Translations under genes and position numbers: made by a program | Assembly (NCBI RefSeq): GCF_009727055.1 | Contig: NC_052360.1 | Coordinates: 67,466,973-67,530,972 of the forward strand | DNA from: Benincasa hispida | Taxonomy: Eukaryota > Streptophyta > Magnoliopsida > Cucurbitales > Cucurbitaceae | Reading direction: 5' to 3' | Length of the DNA stretch: 64,000 nt | Notes under the pieces: generated by a model | Database searches by the model: none | Told to the model about the DNA's origin: nothing | The model's input: the letters and a program-made list of their open reading frames with translations, nothing else | Shown: in pieces, positions 35,161 to 44,555 of the stretch | How the letters are laid out: every line of letters starts with the position of its first letter | Position numbering within the stretch: position 1 is the stretch's first letter

Positions 35161-37268
35161 TATTGGGTTGATGCCCTAAAGTCTTGTGTCCTGTAGTTTG
35201 TAAACAGTTTGTATAAATGCTTGTAATGTATAATATATGATATTTACTTCACTTCTTGATTTTGCTCATCTGAATGTTTTATTTTCTTTACCATAAACCA
35301 ATAAACTAAAATCCCTGGTTGTCTTTATGTAACTTAAGCATGTATGTGATGACATATAAATGGATCATATCTTAAGTGATAACCAAAATGGTCTATAATA
35401 TATGGATATAGGAGTGAAGCCTTATCTTGGTAACGCTACGGATGCGACCCGCTTTGTGGAGTAGTTACAAGTGTTGTGACTTGTCACAGATGGTCTGATC
35501 CTGATCATTCATGTAAGGGACATGCGAGCGGGGGCGCCCTATACAAAGAGTTTGTATAAGACCTGACCATGAAGTGTAAATGTCTCGTTATATAACATCG
35601 TTCATGACAGAGACTTCACTTCACTAGGATGACCATAGGTAACATGACCTTAATCCTGAGTGAGTTGGGAACTCCAGCCATTGAGGGTAGTTCTTTGATT
35701 TGCATGGGCGAGAGTGGCCAGGCCGCCGACTCAAACCTACCATTTTGGGGATTCGTCTGATTTGGAAGCTGGGAACTTAGCTACACAAGATGGAATTCAC
35801 TCCTTCTCCATAGTAGAGGCAAGTAGATAGATAGCTCCCTTAAGGGCTGATTCTAGGGCTTGAACGATGTGGCGCGACACACCTTCTTATGGCCCGAGAG
35901 GTGTTCATATATAGTTGGACTATGTTGTATTGTTCATTAGAGGGATCGGTGGTACTTAAGGAGTGATATGTAACTACAGAGGCAAAATGGTAAATTAGCT
36001 CAGTTGTACTTACGAGTATCTGTGAAGGGTTATCATACTCATGATTGGTTATATCGATGGACACAGAAATATATCTATGGTAAGAAGAGTTCAGTTGTCG
36101 GTCTTTAATGGAATGCCTGACAGTTAACGGATGGTGGATCTCGTGGCTAAAGAGTTTAGTAAGCTATTCACGTACTGTTGGAACTTCGAGCCATAGGTTC
36201 ATAAGGCTCCCTTGATAGCTTGGATAAAAGTTGAGAATCAGTTTTGGGTCAGTTTGAAATGTTCAAATTGACAAGAGGGAGTTTGATTATATATGAGATA
36301 ATTGAACTGGTTAATTATATATGATATGATTGACTAAATGTATGAGATACATTATTTAGAAGGAAATTATATATAAATATGATTTATATCAAGTAGAGGA
36401 GAAAACAGTATAGTTGATATATGATATCAAACTATAGGTTAAGCATATAATATGATTATATTTATTATTTTATTAATTGGGCGGTTATGAGATAATTGGC
36501 CAAAGTTTTCTCCGAATTCGTGCGATAGTGGGAAGTTCAATTCAGTTCTAGTAACTGAAGAATAAAATGAAAATAGTTTCCATTTTACAAAAGACACACT
36601 AAAATCGCTCACGGTGTGAAAGTCTTGTATCACTTAGTGTTGATAGCCTATTCGATAGCGTCTGCCTACTAAACGAGATCACACCCGCGTTTCCTAAACG
36701 ATTGCCCATGATTTCTTAAATGATCGCTTAGCACCTGAGCGTATCTAAACAATCGCTTACCTTTTCATAGACGATCGCTTAGCATTTACTACACGATCGT
36801 GTACCCCGTCCTAGAGGATCAAGCACCCGATTATACGATAGTCTTCCCTTTCTCCCACTTGCTTGTTCGTAGTACACGATAGTTTTTCTCCTCCCCTCTA
36901 CCAATTCCATCAAAGTCTACCCTTTGGATTCTCACTCTGAGAATACTAAAGGCTTCGAGTGGTGGTATTGCCGCTGTTCCTGTTGTTCGTGCACTGCTGT
37001 TCGTGTAGACGATCGTGGTGTTGATAGGCGATTGCTTGCTGGATGAGAAAGAGTGAAAGACGTTCGTTCACAGTGAGACCGAGTTCTTGTGAAGAAATTC
37101 TTTAACTGGTAAGTCCTCGATCTCTTGTATTTAATCTTGTAAAGCATGCCAGTAATTAGTGGTTTCAATGCATATTTGTGTGTTAGAATGTATGTGTGGT
37201 AATTCTGTCACAATGAATTGGAAAGATCCGCTTCCGCTTATAGGTACTCTTGTATAATAGATCCTTCA
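35161..37268 (+). mobile_element. Copia-B 3' LTR
   Basis: Starts TATTGGGTTGATGCCC (TG changed to TA) and ends TAGATCCTTCA; 2108 bp. It keeps the unpatched LTR middle (36212-36650) and a CGATCG-motif cluster at 36660-36860 (for example AGACGATCGCTTAGC and ACACGATCGTGTA). Confidence 0.9.
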
Positions 37269-37273
37269 CCATG
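37269..37273. other. Right target duplication of Copia-B
   Basis: CCATG directly after the LTR end, identical to 23649-23653. Confidence 0.85.
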
Positions 37274-38643
37274 TACTAACATAATGTATGAATAGATACT
37301 TCTCCATCCTTCAAGAAAAACAACACGAAAAATGAGCAGTTAGGAAAATAGGTTTTTGTTAAACACTCACTACTCACTACTAGCTACTCGATGCTCGATG
37401 CTCGATGCTCGACACTCGAAATCGATACTCGATACTCCCAACTTGATGCTTACTGTTTCAAAGTTTTCCCTTCCCCCATCCTCGCTCCACTAGGAGCTAC
37501 TCACTTGTCTCAATGCACTGTCACAAACTCACACTTACTCGTTCCCTTTCCTACGTTCATAGGTCTCACACAACGTCAGAAAAGTAAAATACGTGAGCAA
37601 AAAATAAGCAAAAAACACATTCACTTACTTGAGGTGTGAAACTGGTTGTCAACAATGATCTGAATGTCTTTATAACTTTCTTTTTTTCAACAAGTTTAGG
37701 TTTTATGAAGTGGGTTTTTTGAATAGAAAGTGAGCTTGATTTCTCTTTTGTATTTTAAATGTTTTGTTTGTTCTTTGTTAATAAAAAATAAATTATTTCA
37801 CTTTTCAAGAAACTGATTTGAAAGAATTGTCAAAAATATTTCCAATTTGTGTATGTTAGTACATGAGCATCAATTACAAAGCAGGACGAATATGACATGG
37901 GTAATTCAAAAGGATCGAGTATACTCCATCGAGGAACGAGTATGACGTGACATGATTGAATATGGTGGATATAAGAGTTGTTGTACACCATGCATCAAGT
38001 ATCAAGTGACTCCTCATCGAGACGAGTGACAAGCCATCGAGGAACGAGTTCCTTTGGTAGTTGTAGGCGCATAAATGAATCTTAGGGGCGAAGCAGTAAA
38101 ATCACACGTGGATGACGCAAGTAGAAGGCTACTTTCCATTTGTTTTTCAACATGTGGCCATTTTTCATTTGGGCCTCCAAATTGAGGTCATCCGTACAAA
38201 GAACCCAATAAATATGTTCAAATTGAACATTTAAATTTAAATTACATATATGAACAATTTCATAGATAATTATTTTCTTTTACTAATAAATTTGAGTAAT
38301 TTCTCTTTAAATTCAAATTGTTCATGTGAAATAATCATATAAAAAAATCAGCAAGAAATTTAACTATTGAACTAAAAATTTACAATAGTAGTTATTTGGA
38401 ATCCAATCCACATCCCTACACCCGCTCGATAGATGTTTAATCTTTATGCATTTTTCTTTAATTACACACACAAACACAATAATAATAATAAAAAGAAATG
38501 AAAAAGTTTTACTATGTGACAAATTATGATTGGACAATAAAAAAAGATACAAAAAAATGAATGTGTGTGTGTATATATATATTAACAAATATGTCTAGGG
38601 GAACTACTGTTAGTAAAAATTTAAGTTTTAAATGAAAAAAACT
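37274..38643. other. Intergenic stretch with a short tandem repeat
   Basis: Unique-looking AT-rich DNA. 37388-37436 is a short tandem run of the octamer-like word CTCGATGC / CTCGATAC. 37900-38060 repeats words such as CATCGAGGAACGAGT twice. No convincing coding frame. Confidence 0.5.
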
Positions 38644-38760
38644 TGTTTGAGAATCCCACATTGCTAAGATTGGGAAGTGAGACCTCATTTATATACTCAC
38701 ACCTTGAGTTGTGGGTTTCGGCCCCAAGGGGTACCCATGTTTTAGAAGAAGTGAGGAGAT

Positions 38761-39409
38761 AGGTTAATGTGCGTGTGGTGGACATTCCACACACACGCAT
38801 CATAATCTGGCTGGGTGTGGCACGTGCATGTGTGTGATTATCTTTTATTAAAAATAATAATTTTTTTTTATTTTTTTTATTTTTTATTTTTAAATAAAAG
38901 AAAAGGTCCTTTAGTTATTCCAGTCTTCTGTAGTCTGTGGAACTTCCCGCGTCTCACACGTGGTCCTCACGCACGTTCCACGACGGTGCGTACTTCTCTC
39001 CTCGTTAGTTTTACATCACAGTTGGTCCTCGAGGCCTATAAAATATGCGAGCCTTGCATCAGTTTTTCACAACACATTTTCGCAAAATCCTTCTCTTTCG
39101 ATTCCTCTTCTTGCTTCATGTGTGTAGCTTTCTAAGCATTTTAGTCCTGAAGAGTGTGAGTTTTTCGATCGGTTACCATGCAACTCCGATCAAGATAGAT
39201 TTTTTTTTCTTCTAGGTTGTTTTATCATGTGCACAACGCGACAATTCTATAGAACTGCTTGCACATTTGGGCAAAGCTGTGAAACGTCTTAAAGAGAGTG
39301 AGATCCGTGACTCAGCCTATAACAAGTTTCTTTTTACATATTTCTATTTTTCGACGATTTTCGTTCGTTGCTATCATCTTCTGTCCATCGGAGGGTAGTA
39401 GTTCCAACA
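38761..39409 (+). mobile_element. Copia-C 5' LTR (start uncertain)
   Basis: Shared with 42734-43403, including TTTTATTAAAAATAA plus T-rich run, GTCTATAAAA/GCCTATAAAA TATA box (39035-39042), GCATCAGTTTTTCACAACAC and the GTTCCAACA end. Directly upstream (38744-38760) is AGAAGAAGTGAGGAGAT, the same sequence that serves as polypurine tract before the 3' LTR. Confidence 0.72.
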
Positions 39410-39439
39410 CTTTTAAGACGGATTCATCTGCCGCTATTT

Positions 39440-40139
39440 TCTTGGGAACCTAGAATGATATATTGTCCTCAAACCTCAACTGTCCATTCTAGTTTGAAGG
39501 AGTGAACATCAAATGGTGGATATAGAAGATGTTGTTTTTTCTTACTATTAAGAAGGTTACTGACGTTTATAATACGGAAAAGCCAACTGTCTCAAAGGAA
39601 GATCCGACTGAACAATAGATAAAAGATGTAGCTGATTGGGAAGAAAATGATTTCTTGTGCAAAAATTTTATTTTAAATGGTTTTATTGACGAATTGTATG
39701 ATTATTACAATACAATAAAGACAACAAAAAATGTGTGGGACGCTCTGCAGAAGAAATACGATACCGAGGAGGCAGGGTCGAAAAAGTATGTCGTCAGCTG
39801 TTACCTAAAGTTCCAGATGATGGATGACAAATCTGTGGAAGCCCATTCTCATATGAATTGCAAAAGATAGTCTACGAAATAATAAGTGAAGGTATGACCC
39901 TAAACAAGCAATTCCAAGTTGTCATTATTATTGACAAATTGCCTCATTTGTGGAAAGATTTTAAGAACATCTTGAGGCATAAGACTAAGAAGTTTTCCTT
40001 GGAGAGTCTGATCACCCGCCTGAGGATTGAGGAGGAAGCCCGAAAGCATGACCAGAGGAAGGAGGTGAACATTGTTCCTAGGACCTCTGTCATAATAAAG
40101 CCTGACCAAAAGTCAAAGGTAACCAAGAGGAAAGGTTAG
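39440..40139 (+). pseudogene. Copia-C gag
   Basis: Begins around KWWI/KMLFF-like sequence near 39510 with stops. Open pieces 39655-39870 (ILNGFIDELYDYYNTIKTTK, VWDALQKKYDTEEAGSKKY) and 39858-40139 (KIVYEIISEGMTLNKQFQVV, WKDFKNILRHKTKKFSLESL) overlap in different frames. The frameshift near 39860 and TAG stops (for example 39616) show decay. This is a UBN2-type gag like that of Copia-B but from another family. Confidence 0.82.
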
Positions 40140-40194
40140 AATCGTGGATTCAGCAACTAAAACAATCAAAAGAAGTAGAAACCCCCCTCAGGAG

Positions 40195-40440
40195 AAACGA
40201 TGCAGTTCCTTTACTTTAACTATAATGAACCTGGACATATGGCTAGAAACTATAGGAACAAGTATTGTCCTATTGGTTAGGTGAACCTAATAGAAGAATC
40301 ATTAGTTGTCATGATCCCAAAAGTAAATTTGATCAGTGGTTCTGAGGGGTAGTGGATAGACACCGGTGCTACGCGCCATATCTATCATGACCTTAGTCTT
40401 TTTAAAACTTATACTAAAACTAAGGATAAGAATATACTGT
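40195..40440 (+). pseudogene. Copia-C zinc knuckle and protease remnant
   Basis: The knuckle reads YFNYNEPGHMARNYRN: all three cysteines of the CCHC motif are tyrosine, while GHMAR is kept. The protease site is intact at WIDTGATRH (near 40351), directly after a TAG that would have been Trp. Confidence 0.75.
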
Positions 40441-41465
40441 TGAGGGATCATCACTCAAAAAATGTTGTTGAAACTGGCGAGGTGGAGCCGAAGTTTACCT
40501 CCAAAAATACTCTCACGTTGAAGAAAGTCCTGCACACTTTGGAGATAAGGAAGAATTTTGTCTCGAACTATCTCCTCAACAAAGCAAGCTTTACTCAGAC
40601 TATAGAGGCAAACTTATATACTCTTACTAAGAATAATTTTTTCGTAGGAATAGGCTATGCAACTAATGGCATGTTTAAACTTCACTTTGAAATGAATAAG
40701 ATGAAATCTTCTGTTTATATGTTATATTCATTTAATATTTGGCATGCTAGACTATGTCATGTAAATAAACGGATAATTAATAACCTGAGTAGGTTAGAAA
40801 TGATTCCTAAGGTATCCATGAATGAATTTGATAAATGCGAATACTGTAGTTAGGCTAAAATAACTAAGACTCCAGATAAATCTGTACTTAGGGAATCTAA
40901 GCCTCTATATTTAATTCATTTCGACTTATGTGAATTTGATGACATTTTAATTAGGAACAGTAAAATATATTTTATTACTTTTATTGATGATTACTCTGAT
41001 CACCTTTATATATTTGTTAAAAACCAAAAGTGATGTGTTTGATGCTTTTAAATTGTTTATACCGAAAATAGAAAATCAGTATAACCAAAAGGTTAAAAGC
41101 TTCATAGTGATAGGGGAACGAAGTACGACTCAGATAGTTTTAATGATTTCTTTAACTCACATGGAATAATACATGAAAAGACTGTATCTTACTCTCCTAA
41201 AATGAACGAAAAATTTGAAAGAAAAAATAGAACTTTAGCTGAGCTAGTAGTTGCTATTTTATTCAATTTAAGAGCTGCATTTTATTGGTGGGGTGAAATA
41301 ATCCTTACCGTGTGTTTTATTCTAAATAGAATACCAAAATCTAAATACACAACTTCACCCTATGAAGTCCTTAAGAATAAGAAACCAAACTTGTTATACT
41401 TTAGAACTTGGGGGTGTCTAGTCTTTGTAAGAATTCCATACCCCCAAAAAAAGAAAGCTTTCTAG
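40440..41465 (+). pseudogene. Copia-C protease C-terminus and integrase
   Basis: 40440-40853 is open: TLKKVLHTLEIRKNFVSNYL, then the integrase zinc domain (IWHARLCHVNK ... CEYCS) ending at a TAG. The core follows in pieces: LIHFDLCEFD, FITFIDDYSD and a frameshift. 41202-41465 is open again: MNEKFERKNRTLAELVVAIL with the catalytic Glu, then WWGEIILTVCFILNRIPKSK and FRTWGCLVFVRIP. Expected D-D-E residues can be found, but spread over three frames. Confidence 0.83.
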
Positions 41466-41779
41466 TAGAGCCTATGCGTATGTCTTTATAGGTTAAGCCA
41501 TAAATAGTAAAGCCTATAGGTTCTATGACCTAGTAAACTAAGTGATCATTAAGTCAAATGATGTCGACTTCTTTGAGTATAGATTTCCCTTTAAATCAGT
41601 GGGGGCTTAGGATCCAATAGTCTAACCCTAGTTAGAAAACCTACCTCTATAGAGGAAGCCAACCTAGAATCTAGAAAAAGAAAAAGAACTAGAATTGTCA
41701 AGGATGACTTCTAGACATATAACGTAGAAGAAGATCCTAAAGACCTAAAAGTTGCCTTACCCTGTTTAGATGTCAACTT

Positions 41780-42620
41780 ATGGCAAGAAGCTATAAATGT
41801 TGAGATGGACTCTCTTGAGTCAAATAGGACTTAACACTTAGTAGACTTACCTCCAAGTTGCAAAGCAATAGGGTGCAAATGGATCCTAAGGAAGAAGCTT
41901 AGACTTAATGGAATAGTTGACAAGTTTGAAGCCAGGTTAGTAGCAAAGGGCTTTAGAAAAAGAGAAAACTTCTTTGACACATTCTCCCTTGTCACTAGAA
42001 TTACCTCAATCCGTGTATTATTTTCTCTCGCAGTCGTTTATAACATCGTAGTACATCAGATGGACGTAAAGACCGCTTTCCTAAACTTCGAACTTGAATG
42101 AGAGATTTATATGGAACAACCTGAGGGCTTTATATTCCATGGTCAAGAGAATAAAGTTTGTAAGCTAGATAAGTCTCTTTATGGTCTGAAACAAGCTCAT
42201 AAGCATTGGCATGAAAAGTTTGATAATATAATCCTATCTAAAGGTTTCAAAGTCAATCAAAGTGAAAAATGGCTTAGAAGTCTACTATAGAGATTCCCCT
42301 ATGGGAAAAGTCGGTGTCAACCCTATTAATTCATTGCGATAGTACTGCGACAATCGTAAAAGTTCAAAACTGTTACTACAATGGAAATAGATGATAAATA
42401 CGTCGTAAGCATAGTACCATTAGAGAGTTTATCACTATTGATGCAGTTAGAGTGGATCATATACAGAATGATGAAAACTATCCTTTGACGAAAAGACTGG
42501 CCAGAGAGAATGTTTTCAAAACTTCAGAAAGGATGAGACTCATGCTTATAGAGAGATGAATCACCTGTGAGGAAAATCCGACTTGTAGACTGGAGATCCC
42601 AAGAAACAGGTTTAACGAGT
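41780..42620 (+). pseudogene. Copia-C reverse transcriptase and RNase H with internal deletion
   Basis: RT landmarks: AIGCKWILRKKLRLNG, RLVAKGFRKRENFFDT, VVHQMDVKTAFLN, IYMEQPEGF, CKLDKSLYGLKQAHKHWHEK. Near 42255 the sequence jumps from GFKVNQSEK to WLRSLL, skipping the YVDD polymerase site and most of RNase H. The remainder matches an RNase H end with many stops. Confidence 0.8.
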
Positions 42621-42716
42621 AACAACTGATCACAAGTGATATGAAGTGAATCATGCTAAAAAGAATACGAAGTTCCATTCCTATGACCTAGAGTCTGAGC
42701 ATGATATCTATGTTTT

Positions 42717-42733
42717 AGAGGAAGTGGGGAGAT
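42717..42733 (+). other. Copia-C polypurine tract
   Basis: AGAGGAAGTGGGGAGAT, directly before the LTR start TGGCTAATATAGG. Confidence 0.7.
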
Positions 42734-43403
42734 TGGCTAATATAGGTATGATGGATAATCCCACATGTGCACGTCGTTGTCGTCGTCGTCTAGTCAATCC
42801 GGCATGGCTAGGTGCGTGTGTGATTATTTTTTATTAAAAATAATTTTTTTTATTTTTTTATTTTTTATTTTAAATAAAAGAAAAGGTCCTTCAGCCGTTC
42901 TATTCTTCCGCGTTCCGTGGAACTTCCTGTGTCTCACGCGTGGTCCTCGTGCACGTTCCACAGCTATGCACACTTCTCTTTCCGTTAGTTTTGAGTCCTA
43001 GTTCGTCCTCGAGGTCTATAAAAGGCGCGAGCCTTTCATAAGTTTTTCACAACACATTTTCACAGAATCCTTCTTCTCTCTCGATTCCTCTTTTTGCTTC
43101 ACATGTGTAGATTTTCGAGCATATTAGTCCTGAAGGGTGTGAGTTTTTTGATCAGCTACCATGCAACTCTGATCAAGACATATTTTTTTTTTTCTTTTGG
43201 GTTATTTTATCCTGGAGATGACGTGATAATTCTGTAGAACTACTTGTACATTTGGGTAGAGGTGCGAAACGTCTTAAGAGAGCGAGATCCATAACTTAGC
43301 TTGTAACGAGTTTCTTTTTTATAAGTTCTATTTTCTGACGACTATCGTTCGTGACCATTTGTTGTTGTCATCTTCTGTCCATCGGAAAGTAGCAGTTCCA
43401 ACA
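42734..43403 (+). mobile_element. Copia-C 3' LTR
   Basis: Matches 38761-39409. It includes the TATA box GTCTATAAAAGG (about 43013-43024) and ends AGCAGTTCCAACA. Just after, ATTGGCATCAG (43411-43421) resembles a tRNA-iMet primer site, which belongs after a 5' LTR. Confidence 0.75.
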
Positions 43404-44401
43404 ACTGCGAATTGGCATCAGTTTATCTCAAATGTTTCAGTATTTAGAACATTAAGATACTAACAAGGGCTCAATTTTTCGCAGAAATGTTCATTATCAT
43501 CTATTTAATAATCATTTCGTTTTTTTGTTTTCTATTTTCAAAATTTATATTTGTTTGTTTCAAGTTTTTAATTATAATTTTCACATTTCTCAACAAAACA
43601 CTTAGGATGTGTTTGACTCCATAGTTGAGAAGTAGGAATTATGATCTTCTTTCCTTTTTTGGTCCAAGGAGTTTGTGGGTCCTACTCCTAAAAAAATAAA
43701 ACTTATATCTTATCAACTCCTTATACGGTGGATCCCAGAACTTCATAATTGCTTAACTTCTTAACTCCTAGCTAAATTTAAAAAAAAACCTAAAATAATT
43801 ATATTTATTAATTTCTTTACAATAAGCATATAAATTTAAAATTTTATGAAAAATGATATAATAAGTTCTCACTCCAAGTACACAGTTAAAAAAGTTCTTT
43901 TATATATTTAATGAATTATATAGAACGTTTATACAATATAAAATTGATAATTTCTTTAGAGAAAAATAACATTTAAAGCTATTTTTTTTAAAAAAATTAT
44001 GAATTTTGAGAATGTTATTTAATGGTTAATTTTTGTGTTAGTCAAATAATTCATTTTTATGCAAAAAAAAAACTTTATTTTATTAAAAGTAATGAATTTA
44101 TGAAGAATTGCACAATGTTGGTTGTTAAAATTGGTAAGTGAGATAGAATTGAACCGAGCGTTAAAATTCCAACATTTAAAATCAAAATTGTTAAAATTGA
44201 AAGTTTGGGATCAAGTTGACACAAATGTAATCATGATCGAAAGCAATCCAATTACATTTGTAATTGTGACCTATTACGATTGATTTATCAATGAAATCTC
44301 ATTACCATTACACCAATTTTCGTTACTGAATGGTAAACATAGTCCAAGTGTAAATTGACATTACACTATCATTTTGCACGATGAGGGACAATAATAAGTA
44401 C
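43404..44401. other. AT-rich intergenic DNA downstream of the F3H-like gene
   Basis: No coding frame. 43604-43775 has a weak inverted-repeat structure (CTCCATAGTTGAGAAGTAGG against CTTAACTTCTTAACTCC) that could be a small MITE. The rest is homopolymer-rich. Confidence 0.45.
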
Positions 44402-44407
44402 TTTATT
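44402..44407 (-). terminator. Candidate poly(A) signal of the F3H-like gene
   Basis: AATAAA on the minus strand about 150 bases beyond the stop codon, in a T-rich region; a reasonable 3' UTR length for a plant gene. Confidence 0.5.
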
Positions 44408-44555
44408 GAAATAAAAATACACAAAAGAGATACAATGAAAAAAAAAAAGATAAAAAAAGGCATAAATACTAGGGAAGAAATTAAATAAAAAGTTGTGTTT
44501 AGAACATGCATAATTAAGTTTTTAGGTATAATTAAAGCAGGGTAAATTAAGTAGA

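Larger units (their letters stand above)
23654..37268 (+). mobile_element. Copia-B: full-length, decayed Ty1/copia element
   Basis: 13,615 bp between CCATG target duplications. Order: 5' LTR 23654-25736, primer site 25738-25752, leader interrupted by a gypsy LTR (26610-29548), gag from 31029, zinc knuckle near 31826, protease and integrase 31958-33150, reverse transcriptase 33600-34430, RNase H to 35059, polypurine tract 35149-35160, 3' LTR 35161-37268. The gene order protease-integrase-RT-RNase H defines Ty1/copia. Every domain carries a stop, frameshift or active-site change, so it is dead. Without the gypsy insertion the element is about 10.6 kb. Confidence 0.92.
38644..43403 (+). mobile_element. 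Copia-C: third Ty1/copia element, internally deleted and decayed
   Basis: A copia element of a different family from A and B, with short LTRs (about 650-670 bp; 38761-39409 and 42734-43403) ending GTTCCAACA. The interior has gag (39440-40139), a knuckle remnant near 40205, protease near 40350, integrase (40735-41465), and reverse transcriptase up to about 42260, where it jumps to the end of RNase H. No clear target duplication: right flank ACTGC, with nothing matching on the left. The left end is uncertain (38644 or 38761). Confidence 0.82.

Noticed and set aside
37388..37436. CTCGATGC tandem run as part of the CGATCG family
   Set aside because: The unit lacks the CGATCG palindrome and the TTTAG/CTTAG flank; it looks like an independent simple repeat.
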